A DNA stretch of 64,000 bases from Streptomyces sp. CMB-StM0423. Its GTDB lineage: Bacteria > Actinomycetota > Actinomycetes > Streptomycetales > Streptomycetaceae. The position numbers and the translations under genes were made by a program. Location: positions 5,268,501-5,332,500 of the forward strand of contig NZ_CP025407.1 in the NCBI RefSeq assembly GCF_002847285.1. The letters run 5' to 3'. This document shows, in pieces, positions 26,201-34,974 of this stretch. Below the pieces are notes generated by a model. That model was not told where the DNA came from, made no database searches, and was given only the letters and a program-made list of their open reading frames with translations. Numbering within the stretch: the first letter of the stretch is position 1; each line of letters starts with the position of its first letter.

Positions 26201-26212
26201 AGGAGCATGTCC

Positions 26213-27412
26213 ATGTCCGCACGCGGACGTCACCGTCGCCTGGGCCGGATAGCCCGGGGCAGCAGGGCCCTCATCGTCACCGCCGGCAGCGCCGGCGTCG
26301 CCATTCCGCTCATCGCCGGCGGCCACGCCCAGGCCGCCTCCGTCGACACCTGGGACCGCGTGGCCCAGTGCGAGAGCGGCGGCGACTGGAGCATCAGCAC
26401 CGGCAACGGCTTCTACGGCGGCCTGCAGTTCGTGCAGAGCACCTGGGAGGGCTACGGCGGCACGCAGTACGCGCCGCGCGCCGACCAGGCCACCAAGGAG
26501 CAGCAGATCGAGATCGCCGAGAAGGTCCTCGCCTCGCAGGGCCCCGGCGCCTGGCCGGTCTGCTCGGTGCAGGCCGGGCTCACCCAGGGCGGCCCCGCCC
26601 CGGACCTCTCCACCGGCGGTGGCGAGAAGAGCGAGCCCGAGGCGCAGACCGAGTCCGAGCCCGCTCAGCAGGCCGCCAAGGACGAGGCCCCGAAGCAGTT
26701 GAAGGCGCCGGAGAAGAAGTACCAGAAGGCCGGCGACTACACCGTCGTCTCCGGTGACACCCTGTGGGACATTGCTCGCAAGCACGGCATCGCGGGCGGC
26801 TGGCAGACGATCTACGAGGGCAACAAGGACGTCATCGGCGACGACCCGGACCTGATCTTCCCCGGTCAGATGTACGAGTTCGACGGCGGCGAAGAGGTCA
26901 CCCTCGAAGAGCCGAAGACCACGTCGGCCGAGCCGTCCTCCGCGCAGCAGGAGGAGCCGGCGGCCGAGGAGGAGCCGGCGGCCGAGGCCGCTCCTGCGGG
27001 CGGGTTCTCCGCCCCGATCGACGCCGGTCTCTCCACCGCGTACCGGGCCGCCGGCGGCTCGTGGCCCAGCGGTTACCACACCGGTGTCGACTTCTCCGCC
27101 GGCACCGGCACCCCGGTCAAGGCCGTCACCTCCGGCACCGTCGTCAAGGCCGGCAACGGCGCCGACGGCGGCGCGTACGGCATCGCCGTCGTGATCAAGC
27201 ACGACGACGGCCGCTACAGCCAGTACGCCCACCTGTCGTCCACCTCGGTGAGCGTGGGCCAGAGCGTGGGCGCCGGCGACCAGATCGGTCTGTCCGGCTC
27301 CACCGGCAACTCCACCGGGCCGCACCTGCACTTCGAGGTGCGCACCAGCCCGGACTACGGTTCGGACGTCGACCCGGTCGCGTACCTGCGCGACAACGGC
27401 GTCTCCATCTGA
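26213..27412 (+). CDS. Resuscitation-promoting-factor-like muralytic enzyme: Rpf + LysM + M23 peptidase
   Basis: A 399-residue secreted wall hydrolase. A signal peptide (about 1-42, ending HAQAAS) is followed by the Rpf transglycosylase domain (about 45-120; catalytic Glu in AQCESGGDWS), an acidic linker, a LysM peptidoglycan-binding domain (about 175-225, YTVVSGDTLWDIARKHG) and a C-terminal M23 endopeptidase (about 270-399; HTGVD and HLHFE zinc ligands). It can therefore cut both glycan and peptide. ATG 26213 is preferred over 26207 because GAGAGGAG is seven bases upstream. Control by Crp and c-di-AMP is indicated by the leader. Confidence 0.95.
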   Translation: MSARGRHRRLGRIARGSRALIVTAGSAGVAIPLIAGGHAQAASVDTWDRVAQCESGGDWSISTGNGFYGGLQFVQSTWEGYGGTQYAPRADQATKEQQIEIAEKVLASQGPGAWPVCSVQAGLTQGGPAPDLSTGGGEKSEPEAQTESEPAQQAAKDEAPKQLKAPEKKYQKAGDYTVVSGDTLWDIARKHGIAGGWQTIYEGNKDVIGDDPDLIFPGQMYEFDGGEEVTLEEPKTTSAEPSSAQQEEPAAEEEPAAEAAPAGGFSAPIDAGLSTAYRAAGGSWPSGYHTGVDFSAGTGTPVKAVTSGTVVKAGNGADGGAYGIAVVIKHDDGRYSQYAHLSSTSVSVGQSVGAGDQIGLSGSTGNSTGPHLHFEVRTSPDYGSDVDPVAYLRDNGVSI

Positions 27413-27432
27413 GGGTCCCCCGCACGGCGCAG

Positions 27433-27458
27433 CCCCCCGTTTCCGGCGGAACGGGGGG
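27433..27458. terminator. Bidirectional terminator between convergent genes
   Basis: A 9-bp stem CCCCCCGTT / AACGGGGGG with an 8-nt loop, flanked by TT on the right, between the ends of the Rpf-type gene and the convergent dehydrogenase gene. Confidence 0.75.
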
Positions 27459-27502
27459 TTCGCCGCGTCCGGCTTCGGCGTCCGGGCGGCGGCCGGCGTG
27501 GG

Positions 27503-28843
27503 TTACGCCGCCGGGCGGCCCATCGCGCGGAACGTCCAGCCCGCGGCGCGCCACGGCACCGGGTCGAGCGTGTTCCGGCCGTCGATCAGATGCGGCCGGG
27601 AGACGGCCTTCGCGAGCTGCCCGGCGTCGAGGGCGCGGAACTCCGGCCACTCGGTGAGGTGCAGCACGAGGTCGGCGCCGCGCAGCGCATCCTCCGCCGA
27701 CTCGGCGTAGCGCAGGGTGGGGAAGACGCGGCGGGCGTTGTCCATGCCCTTCGGGTCGTAGACGGTGACCTGGCCGCCCTGGAGGTGGATCTGCCCGGCG
27801 ACGTTGAGCGCGGGGGAATCGCGCACGTCGTCGGAGTCGGGCTTGAACGCGGCGCCCAGGACGCCGATCCGGCGGCCCAGGAAGGTCCCGCCGCAGGCTT
27901 CGCGGGCGAGTTCGACCATGTGGGCACGGCGGCGCATGTTGATCGAGTCGACCTCGCGCAGGAACGTCAGCGCCTGGTCGACGCCCAGTTCACCGGCGCG
28001 GGCCATGAACGCCCGGATGTCCTTGGGCAGGCAGCCCCCACCGAAGCCGATCCCGGCGCGCAGGAACTTCTTCCCGATCCGGTCGTCGTAGCCGATCGCC
28101 TCGGCCAGCTTGACCACGTCGCCGCCGGCGGCCTCGCAGATCTCGGCCATGGCGTTGATGAACGAGATCTTCGTGGCGAGGAAGGCGTTGGCGGAGGTCT
28201 TCACCAGCTCGGCGGTCGGGTAGTCGGCGACCACGAACGGCGTACCGGAGTCCAGCGGCGCGGCGTACACCTCGCGCAGCACCTTCTCGGCGCGGTCGCT
28301 CGCGACGCCGACGACGATACGGTCGGGACGCAGGGTGTCCTCGACGGCGAAGCCCTCGCGCAGGAACTCCGGGTTCCAGGCCAGCTCTGCCTGCTCGCCC
28401 GCCGGCGCCAGCTCGGCCAGCCGGCGTGCCAGCCGGGCCGCGGAGCCCACCGGCACCGTCGACTTCCCGACCACCAGGCACGGGCGGTCGAGCCGGGGCG
28501 CCAGGGTGTCGATCGCGGCGTCGACGTAGCTCATGTCGCAGCCGTACTCACCCTGCTTCTGCGGCGTGTTGACACACACGAAGTGCACGTCGCCGAAGGC
28601 CGCCGCCTCCCCGTACGAGGTGGTGAAGCGCAGCCGGCCGGACGAGCCCCCGACGCCGGAGACGTGCTTGCGCAGCAGGTCTTCCAGGCCCGGCTCGTAG
28701 ATCGGCACCCTGCCCGTGGACAGCAGCTCGACCTTTTCCTCGACCACGTCCAGGCCGAGCACGTCGAAACCCAGCTCGGCCATCGCGGCGGCGTGCGTGG
28801 CCCCGAGGTAACCGGTGCCGATCACGGTGATCTTCAAGGTCAT
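27503..28843 (-). CDS. UDP-glucose 6-dehydrogenase family protein
   Basis: A 446-residue NAD-dependent nucleotide-sugar dehydrogenase that oxidises a UDP-hexose to the uronic acid. The N-terminal Rossmann fold has ITVIGTGYLGATHA; the catalytic cysteine is in GIGFGGGCLPKDIRAF; NPEFLREG, NAFLATKISFINA and the C-terminal GAAFKPDSDDVRDSPAL complete the family pattern. UDP-glucuronate would feed envelope polymers, which fits the LCP and glycosyltransferase genes nearby. It is divergent from the first LCP gene. Confidence 0.93.
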   Translation of the reverse strand: MTLKITVIGTGYLGATHAAAMAELGFDVLGLDVVEEKVELLSTGRVPIYEPGLEDLLRKHVSGVGGSSGRLRFTTSYGEAAAFGDVHFVCVNTPQKQGEYGCDMSYVDAAIDTLAPRLDRPCLVVGKSTVPVGSAARLARRLAELAPAGEQAELAWNPEFLREGFAVEDTLRPDRIVVGVASDRAEKVLREVYAAPLDSGTPFVVADYPTAELVKTSANAFLATKISFINAMAEICEAAGGDVVKLAEAIGYDDRIGKKFLRAGIGFGGGCLPKDIRAFMARAGELGVDQALTFLREVDSINMRRRAHMVELAREACGGTFLGRRIGVLGAAFKPDSDDVRDSPALNVAGQIHLQGGQVTVYDPKGMDNARRVFPTLRYAESAEDALRGADLVLHLTEWPEFRALDAGQLAKAVSRPHLIDGRNTLDPVPWRAAGWTFRAMGRPAA

Positions 28844-28944
28844 GGTCCCGAGCATAACGGCGGGCTCCGACACGTCCGCCTGGGCAACCATGGGCCCGGG
28901 TGCGGAGTCTGACTCATGAACGTGCACCTGAAGGAGTGGGGATC

Positions 28945-30279
28945 GTGGCGAGGCAGCATCTGGACGGCGGGGGCAGCGGAACCGACGAGCCCGGTACGCC
29001 GCGCGCCCGCGAGCCGGAGGCGCCGTACGCCGGGGACACGTCGACGGCGGCGCACGCGGCGTACGTGGACGCGGCGTTCGCGCCGGGCGCGCAGGGAACA
29101 CCGGGCGCGCAGGGCACAGCCGCGGACGGCGGGCCCAAGGGACCCGACGGCCTGGACCCGCACGCCGGCCCGGCAACCGTTCCTGCGACCGGCCCCGGCG
29201 ACCCGGACGGCCCCGACGACCCCGCCGGCGCCCCCTCGCACGCCGCGCCCCGCCGCCGCATGCGCCGCGGCCGCAAGGTGCTCCTCGGCGCCGTGATCAT
29301 GCTCTTCGCCGGCATGCTCATGCTCGCCGGCGGCCTCTGGTGGGCGTACGAGCACTACACGGGGCGCGTCGACCGCATCCCGAACGCCTTCCCGACGAAC
29401 GTCCCGGAGAAGCACCAGCCGGCGCCGTCCAAGGGCGGCGAAACGTACCTTCTCGTCGGCGTCGACGCCCGCTCCGACCTCCCGCTCACCGGCGACGGCG
29501 CCGGCGAGCACACCTGGAAGCCGGGCGCGCAGCGCAGCGACACGATGATGCTCGTCCACCTCCCCGAGGGCCGCGACGGCGGCTACGTCGTCTCCCTGCC
29601 CCGCGACTCCTGGGTGAACATCCCCGGCCGGGGCGACGCCAAGCTCAACGCGGCCTTCTCCTACGGCGGCCCCCCGCTGCTCATCGACACCGTGCAGCGC
29701 ATGACGAAGGTCAAGATCGACCACCTCGCGGTGATCGACTGGAGCGGCTTCAAGCGGCTCACCGACGCCGTGGGCGGCGTGGACATCACCATCGACGAGA
29801 CCACCCCGCGCCGCAACGGCGGCGGCGAGTGGACCGCCGGCACCCATCACATGGACGGCAGGACCGCCCTCGACTACGTACGCGAACGCCACGGCCTGCC
29901 CCGCGGCGACCTCGACCGCACCCAGCGGCAGCAGAACTTCCTGCGCGCCGTCATCACCGAGACGATGTCCTCGGACAACTTCTCCAACCCGCTCAAGGTC
30001 AAGCGCCTGCTGGACGCGGTGACCGCCACCGTCAGCGTCGACGACCGGTTCTCGAACGGCGCGATGCGCGACCTGATGTGGGACATGAAGGGGGTGCGCT
30101 CCAGCGACCTGGTGTTCATGAACGCGCCGGTCGCGGGCCTCGACATGATCGAGGGCCAGTCGGTGGTGCTGCTGGACGACAAGGCGGGCGACCCCCTGTG
30201 GGAGGCCATGCGGAACGACACCATGGCGCAGTACGTCGAGAAGTACCCGACCGACCGCCTGGGCGGCACGGCACCCTGA
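28945..30279 (+). CDS. LCP (LytR-CpsA-Psr) family glycopolymer transferase 1
   Basis: A 444-residue membrane protein. LCP enzymes move polyprenyl-linked polymers, such as teichoic acids or other glycans, onto peptidoglycan outside the membrane. A disordered cytoplasmic tail (about 1-110) leads to one membrane helix (about 111-134) and the LCP domain (about 165-410) with YLLVGVDARSD, SDTMMLVHL, SLPRDSWVNIP, KLNAAFSYGG and LDYVRERHGLPRGDLDR. There is no LytR_C domain and, unlike four of its paralogues here, no extracytoplasmic cysteine. GTG 28945 has AAGGAG at the right distance. Confidence 0.92.
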   Translation: MARQHLDGGGSGTDEPGTPRAREPEAPYAGDTSTAAHAAYVDAAFAPGAQGTPGAQGTAADGGPKGPDGLDPHAGPATVPATGPGDPDGPDDPAGAPSHAAPRRRMRRGRKVLLGAVIMLFAGMLMLAGGLWWAYEHYTGRVDRIPNAFPTNVPEKHQPAPSKGGETYLLVGVDARSDLPLTGDGAGEHTWKPGAQRSDTMMLVHLPEGRDGGYVVSLPRDSWVNIPGRGDAKLNAAFSYGGPPLLIDTVQRMTKVKIDHLAVIDWSGFKRLTDAVGGVDITIDETTPRRNGGGEWTAGTHHMDGRTALDYVRERHGLPRGDLDRTQRQQNFLRAVITETMSSDNFSNPLKVKRLLDAVTATVSVDDRFSNGAMRDLMWDMKGVRSSDLVFMNAPVAGLDMIEGQSVVLLDDKAGDPLWEAMRNDTMAQYVEKYPTDRLGGTAP

Positions 30280-30345
30280 GCCGGGCCGCGCCCCTGTCGC
30301 CAACGTCACGTAGGTCCGCCCGCCGCGCACGGCATACCATCGGAA

Positions 30346-30363
30346 CTACTTAACGGTAATTAG
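30346..30363. promoter_or_regulatory. Imperfect palindrome upstream of the acyl-CoA dehydrogenase
   Basis: CTACTTAACGGTAATTAG pairs at 7 of 9 positions and is conspicuously AT-rich for this genome. It lies 25 bp upstream of the TTG start. TetR-type regulators of acyl-CoA metabolism often bind such sites. Confidence 0.45.
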
Positions 30364-30387
30364 CATGCGCGGGAATGGGAGAGAGCC

Positions 30388-31545
30388 TTGGCAGGAGCGC
30401 CCGAATTCGACCTGTACCGCCCGGCCGAGGAGCACGACATGCTCCGCGACGCCGTACGCTCGCTCGCCGAGGCGAAGATCGAGCCCTTCGCGGCCGAGGT
30501 GGACGAGGAGGCGCGCTTCCCGCAGGAGGCCCTGGACGCGCTCGTCACCAACGACCTGCACGCCGTCCACGTCCCCGAGGCGTACGGCGGCGCGGGCGCG
30601 GACGCGCTGGCGACGGTCATCGTCATCGAGGAGATCGCCCGCGTCTGCGCCTCGTCCTCCCTCATCCCGGCCGTCAACAAGCTGGGCTCGCTGCCCCTGA
30701 TGCTCTCCGCCTCGGAGGAGCTGAAGGCGAAGTACCTGACGCCGCTGGCGCGCGGCGAGGCGATGTTCTCGTACTGCCTCTCCGAGCCCGAGGCCGGCTC
30801 CGACGCGGCCGGCATGAAGACCCGCGCCGTACGGGACGGCGACTCCTACGTCCTCAACGGCGTCAAGCGGTGGATCACCAACGCGGGCATCTCCGAGTAC
30901 TACACGGTGATGGCCGTCACCGACCCGGAGAAGCGCTCCAAGGGCATCTCGGCCTTCGTGGTCGAGAAGTCCGACGAGGGCGTCTCCTTCGGCGCCCCGG
31001 AGAGGAAGCTCGGCATCAAGGGCTCGCCCACCCGCGAGGTCTACCTCGACAACGTCCGCATCCCCGCGGACCGCATGATCGGCGCCGAGGGCACGGGCTT
31101 CGCCACCGCGATGAAGACCCTCGACCACACCCGCATCACCATCGCCGCACAGGCCCTCGGCATCGCCCAGGGCGCCCTGGACTACGCCAAGGGTTACGTC
31201 CGCGAACGCAAACAGTTCGGCAAGCCGGTCGCGGACTTCCAGGGCGTCCAGTTCATGCTCGCCGACATGGCCATGAAGATCGAGGCCGCCCGCCAGTTGA
31301 CCTACGCCGCCGCCGCCAAGTCCGAACGCGGCGACGCGGACCTCACCTTCCAGGGCGCCGCGGCCAAGTGCTTCGCCTCCGACACGGCGATGGAGGCGAC
31401 GACGGACGCGGTCCAGCTCCTCGGCGGCTACGGCTACACGCGCGACTACCCGGTGGAGCGCATGATGCGCGACGCCAAGATCACCCAGATCTACGAGGGC
31501 ACCAACCAGGTCCAGCGCATCGTCATGGCCCGCAACCTGCCCTGA
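30388..31545 (+). CDS. Acyl-CoA dehydrogenase
   Basis: A 385-residue FAD flavoprotein that introduces the alpha-beta double bond in acyl-CoA. Family blocks: YCLSEPEAGSDAAGMKT, WITNAG, KLGIKGSPTREV, RIPADRMIG, ERKQFGKPVADFQ, LLGGYGYTRDYPVERMMRDAKI and the catalytic base Glu in IYEGTNQVQR. The start is TTG 30388 with GGAGAG upstream. The gene resembles mycobacterial fadE25, which also lies close to purE-purK in that genus, suggesting conserved neighbourhood. Substrate chain type is not predictable. Confidence 0.94.
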   Translation: MAGAPEFDLYRPAEEHDMLRDAVRSLAEAKIEPFAAEVDEEARFPQEALDALVTNDLHAVHVPEAYGGAGADALATVIVIEEIARVCASSSLIPAVNKLGSLPLMLSASEELKAKYLTPLARGEAMFSYCLSEPEAGSDAAGMKTRAVRDGDSYVLNGVKRWITNAGISEYYTVMAVTDPEKRSKGISAFVVEKSDEGVSFGAPERKLGIKGSPTREVYLDNVRIPADRMIGAEGTGFATAMKTLDHTRITIAAQALGIAQGALDYAKGYVRERKQFGKPVADFQGVQFMLADMAMKIEAARQLTYAAAAKSERGDADLTFQGAAAKCFASDTAMEATTDAVQLLGGYGYTRDYPVERMMRDAKITQIYEGTNQVQRIVMARNLP

Positions 31546-31560
31546 TACGGGGCGCCGCCG

Positions 31561-31582
31561 GACCCCGCCGCGCGGCGGGGTC
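31561..31582. terminator. Terminator between convergent genes
   Basis: A perfect 10-bp stem GACCCCGCCG / CGGCGGGGTC around CG. It overlaps the stop codon of the convergent DNA glycosylase gene, so it can serve both directions. Confidence 0.75.
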
Positions 31583-32519
31583 AGAGGCGGGCTATGTCCG
31601 GGATGGCGGCCTTCGGTTTGCGGCGCGGGGGCATGCGGCCCAGGAGGCAGATGTAGCGCGTGGCGCGATGGCGCTGGCCCGCGGCCTCGTACGGGGCGAG
31701 CAGTTCGAGCATGCGCTCGTCGTCCGCGTTGCGTTCGCGAACCAGGGTGTAGCCCACGATGCGGGGCAGGTGCAGGTCGCCGACCGTGACCGCGTCGGCG
31801 GCGCCGATGACGCGCTGAAGGGTTTCCGCCGCCGTCCAGGGGCCGATGCCCGGGATGGCGGTGAGGCGGCGGGTGGCGGCTTCGAGGTCCATGTCCGCCG
31901 CCGCCTGGAGGGCACGGGCGCGGCGGACGGCTCGTACGATCGTCGCCGCGCGCTTGCCGTCGACGCCCGCGCGGTGCCACTCCCAGGACGGGATCATCGC
32001 CCAGCCGCGCGCGTCCGGCATCACCCGCATCCGCAGCTCCGTCCCCGCAGGACCCGGGGCCTCGGTGCCGTAGCGGTACAGCAGCAGGCGCCAGGAGCGG
32101 TACGCCTCGTCCGTGGTGACCTTCTGCTCCAGCACCGACGGGATCAGCGACTCCAGCACCACGCCGGTGCGGATAAGGCGCAGCCCCGGATGGCGGCGGC
32201 GGGCCTCGTGGACGACGCGGTGGCGCGGCGTGAACGGCTCCGGGTCGTCCTCCGCGCCCAGCAGCGCCGGGAGGCCCTCCAGCAGCCACTCCGCGCCCGG
32301 GCCCCACGCCTCGGCGGCTACCGCCCCGCCCGCCGGGGCGACGCGCAGCGTGCCGGGGCCCGCGGGGGTGTGGCTCGCCCGCCAGACCGCACCGTCCGCG
32401 ACGCGGAACGCCGGATCGCCCGGCCCCCGCCGCAGCACGCCCAGGGTGCGCCACAGGTCGTACGGGCCCGGGGGTGCCCAGGTCCGGGTGCGGGCGCGGT
32501 GGTCGGGGGCGGCGGACAC
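31581..32519 (-). CDS. DNA-3-methyladenine glycosylase (AlkA-like, HhH-GPD)
   Basis: A 312-residue base-excision-repair glycosylase. The helix-hairpin-helix and catalytic segment are clear: LTAIPGIGPWTAAETLQRVIG followed by the Asp in VTVGDLHLP. The SLIPSVLEQKVTTDEAYRSWRLLL stretch matches the same family. The N-terminal 100 residues are divergent and may replace the AlkA N-domain. It should remove alkylated purines. There is no iron-sulfur cluster loop. The gene is monocistronic or the first of a pair with the downstream gene on the same strand. Confidence 0.85.
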   Translation of the reverse strand: MSAAPDHRARTRTWAPPGPYDLWRTLGVLRRGPGDPAFRVADGAVWRASHTPAGPGTLRVAPAGGAVAAEAWGPGAEWLLEGLPALLGAEDDPEPFTPRHRVVHEARRRHPGLRLIRTGVVLESLIPSVLEQKVTTDEAYRSWRLLLYRYGTEAPGPAGTELRMRVMPDARGWAMIPSWEWHRAGVDGKRAATIVRAVRRARALQAAADMDLEAATRRLTAIPGIGPWTAAETLQRVIGAADAVTVGDLHLPRIVGYTLVRERNADDERMLELLAPYEAAGQRHRATRYICLLGRMPPRRKPKAAIPDIARL

Positions 32520-32645
32520 GTCGCACGACTCTAGCCGCCGCCACCGACAGCCCCGGCGGCGGCCGGTGCCGGGAGTTGCCCGCGCCGCGGCGCCTCGCCC
32601 GCACGGCCCGCGGCCGCGCCTCCGGCGACCGGCGCGCGCCCCTTC

Positions 32646-33998
32646 TCAGCGGCGGCCCTGGTACGACGCCGAACTCGCCCTCGCCGCGCCCAGCCTGTCG
32701 TACAGCCGCACCCCCGGGCAGTCCGTCGCGAAGCCGTCCCGGTGCCCCGAGATGACGTTCAGCCTGACCCGCGTCCCGCTGGTGTACTTGCCGCCGCCCG
32801 ACACCTTCGTCTGCTTGCTCTCCGGGTTCTTGCCGAACAGGCCGAGCTTCCACGCCGTCAGCCGCGACACCGCGTTGACCGCGGCCTGCGACGGCGCCGC
32901 CGAGTCGTAGCTGCCGAGGACGGCGATGCCCACGCTGTTGTGGTTGAAGCCGTACGTGTGCGCCCCCAGGACCGCGCGCGTGACGCCGCCCGCCCGGCCC
33001 TCGTAGACGCGGCCGCACTTGTCGACAAGGAAGTTGTAGCCGAGGTCGGCCCAGTTCAGGCTCTGGGTGTGGTAGCGGTATATGCCGCGGATCAGGCCGG
33101 GTGCCTCGGCGCAGCGGTAGTTGTTGCCCGTCGCCGAGTGGTGGAGGAAGGCGATGTTCACGGTCTTCGTGTAGCGGTACCCCTTCGCCCGCTTGCTCTC
33201 GTCCGCGCCCCAGCCCGTGCGCGTGACGATCTTCGGCCGCGGGCCGACGAACGGCCGGGCGGCGGCGGGCAGGGCGGGGTTGAGGCGGACGGCATCCCCT
33301 TCCGACGCGGCCTTGGTCTGCGCGGCGATCCGGTCCGCGGCGGCGGTGCCGGCCGCCCGCGCCCTGTCCGTTCCCGCCCCCGCGCCGCCCGGGTCGATCA
33401 ACTCGGCGGTCAGCCCCCGCGGCAGCCGCGCCGCGCCGGCCGCGTCCGCCGACCGCGACCGCGCGGGTACGACGCGGATCTCGACCCCCGCCGAGTCACC
33501 CACCCACAGCGGCGCCGTGCCCCCGCGCCGGGCCGCCGGGCCGCCACGGGACTCGCCACCGGCCGCGGCACGGGACTCCGCACCCGACTCCGCACCCGAC
33601 TCCGCGCCGGGCCCCGGGCCGGGTGCGTCCGCGGCGTGCGCGTCCAGGTCCTGCCAGCCGGACCACCGGCCCGTCTCCGCCGACCTGGCCCGTACCCGCA
33701 CGCGCCCGGCCAGCTCCGCCTCCGGGTCCTCCCAGACGACGCCGACCATCGTGAACGGCCCGGTGTCCGGCTTCGACAGGCCCAACGTGCCCGCCCCGGG
33801 CCCGCGCGAGGACGAGCCGAGCGGCGCGAGCGGCAGTGACTGCGTACGGCCGCCGGGCTGCTCCGTCCGCGCGGCCCGCTCCGCCCGGGGGACCACGCCC
33901 GCCGAAGCGGGCGGCGCCGCGAGCGGCGTCAGCGGGGCGAGCAGCGCGGCGGCGGATATCGCGACGACCGAAGAAGAAAATGCATACATATGACGCAT
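32646..33998 (-). CDS. Secreted N-acetylmuramoyl-L-alanine amidase (PGRP / amidase_2)
   Basis: A 450-residue exported amidase that would cleave the bond between muramic acid and the stem peptide. A signal peptide (about 1-33, ending ASAG) is followed by a low-complexity region (about 35-235) with a GAES repeat, then the PGRP domain (about 265-440). Zinc and catalytic residues are visible: FLHHSATGN, the Tyr in GYNFLVDKCGRVYEGR, and SGHRDGFATDCPG. ATG 33998 is used; ATG 33989 has better spacing to GAAAGGA and is also possible. Confidence 0.9.
   Translation of the reverse strand: MRHMYAFSSSVVAISAAALLAPLTPLAAPPASAGVVPRAERAARTEQPGGRTQSLPLAPLGSSSRGPGAGTLGLSKPDTGPFTMVGVVWEDPEAELAGRVRVRARSAETGRWSGWQDLDAHAADAPGPGPGAESGAESGAESRAAAGGESRGGPAARRGGTAPLWVGDSAGVEIRVVPARSRSADAAGAARLPRGLTAELIDPGGAGAGTDRARAAGTAAADRIAAQTKAASEGDAVRLNPALPAAARPFVGPRPKIVTRTGWGADESKRAKGYRYTKTVNIAFLHHSATGNNYRCAEAPGLIRGIYRYHTQSLNWADLGYNFLVDKCGRVYEGRAGGVTRAVLGAHTYGFNHNSVGIAVLGSYDSAAPSQAAVNAVSRLTAWKLGLFGKNPESKQTKVSGGGKYTSGTRVRLNVISGHRDGFATDCPGVRLYDRLGAARASSASYQGRR
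33574..33608. repeat. Tandem 12-bp repeat inside the amidase gene
   Basis: GACTCCGCACCC is repeated almost three times (last copy GACTCCGCGCC), encoding Gly-Ala-Glu-Ser repeats in the linker between signal peptide and amidase domain. Changes in copy number would keep the frame. Confidence 0.8.
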
Positions 33999-34071
33999 CC
34001 TTTCCACACCCCCCACCGCTGTCCATTTGCCCCTGCCGGACGGAGTAACGCGACGGCGTAACCTGACGGCG

Positions 34072-34815
34072 ATGAACCCCACCGCCGCCACCCCCGCCGC
34101 CCTGCTCGACGCCGCCCTCGCCACCGACCCGGCCCGCCCCCTGGTCACGTACTACGACGACACCACCGGTGAGCGCGTCGAACTGTCCGTCGCCACCCTC
34201 GCCAACTGGGTGGCCAAGACCGCGAACCTCCTCCAGGGCGACCTCGCCGCCGAGCCCGGCGACCGGCTCGCGCTGCTCCTGCCCGCCCACTGGCAGACCG
34301 CCGTCTGGCTGCTGGCCTGTGCCGCGACCGGCGTCACCGCGGTGCCCGCCGACCCCGACCCGGCCGCCGCCGACCTCGTCGTCAGCGGTCCCGACGCGCT
34401 GGAGCAGGCCCGCGCCTGCACCGGCGAGCGGGTCGCCCTCAGCCTGCGCCCGCTCGGCGCCCGCTTCCCGCAGACCCCGGAGGGCTTCCTCGACTACGCC
34501 GTGGAGGTGCCGGGACAGGGCGACCGCTTCCAGCCGTACGCCCCCGCCGACCCGGACGCGCCGGCGCTCGAAGCGCCCGGCGCCCGGTTCACCGCCGCCG
34601 AGCTGGTCGCCCGCGCCCGGGCGGACGCGGAGTCGCGCGCGCTCGCGCCGGGCTCCCGCACCCTCTCGACACTCGGGTACGACACGTGGGAAGGGCTCTC
34701 CGCGGGCCTCTACGCCCCCCTGGCCGCCGGCGCGGGGGTCGTGCTCTGCCCGCACCTGGACCGGCTCACCCCCGAGCAGCAGGAGAAGCGCAGGGCCGAC
34801 GAGCGAGTCTCGTAA
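34072..34815 (+). CDS. TIGR03089 family protein (LCP-associated)
   Basis: A 247-residue protein resembling only the N-terminal part of an AMP-binding acyl-CoA ligase: GERVELSVATLANWVAKTANLL, PGDRLALLLPAHWQT and TGVTAVPADPDP. The adenylate-forming motifs (such as TSGTTG) are absent, so it is unlikely to be a complete ligase. This family is consistently found beside LCP genes in Actinobacteria (Rv3268 next to Rv3267). The next gene on the same strand is an LCP. Function unknown. Confidence 0.85.
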   Translation: MNPTAATPAALLDAALATDPARPLVTYYDDTTGERVELSVATLANWVAKTANLLQGDLAAEPGDRLALLLPAHWQTAVWLLACAATGVTAVPADPDPAAADLVVSGPDALEQARACTGERVALSLRPLGARFPQTPEGFLDYAVEVPGQGDRFQPYAPADPDAPALEAPGARFTAAELVARARADAESRALAPGSRTLSTLGYDTWEGLSAGLYAPLAAGAGVVLCPHLDRLTPEQQEKRRADERVS

Positions 34816-34873
34816 CGCCGTCCCGTGCCACCCTCCCCGAGCGACGCGCGCGGGCGAAGTTATCGGGCGTAGC

Positions 34874-34906
34874 GCCGCATTCGTGATGCGATGTACCGAA
34901 TGCGGC
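34874..34906. promoter_or_regulatory. 10-bp inverted repeat upstream of LCP 2
   Basis: GCCGCATTCG and CGAATGCGGC are perfect complements separated by 13 nt, about 70-100 bp upstream of the LCP 2 start. It could be an operator or a terminator after the TIGR03089 gene; the long spacer favours protein binding. Confidence 0.5.
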
Positions 34907-34974
34907 GGGCCGTACGACCCCCGGGGGTGCCCGGCCGTCTGCACACGTGGACAACGGCCGAATGAGTGTGAGGG

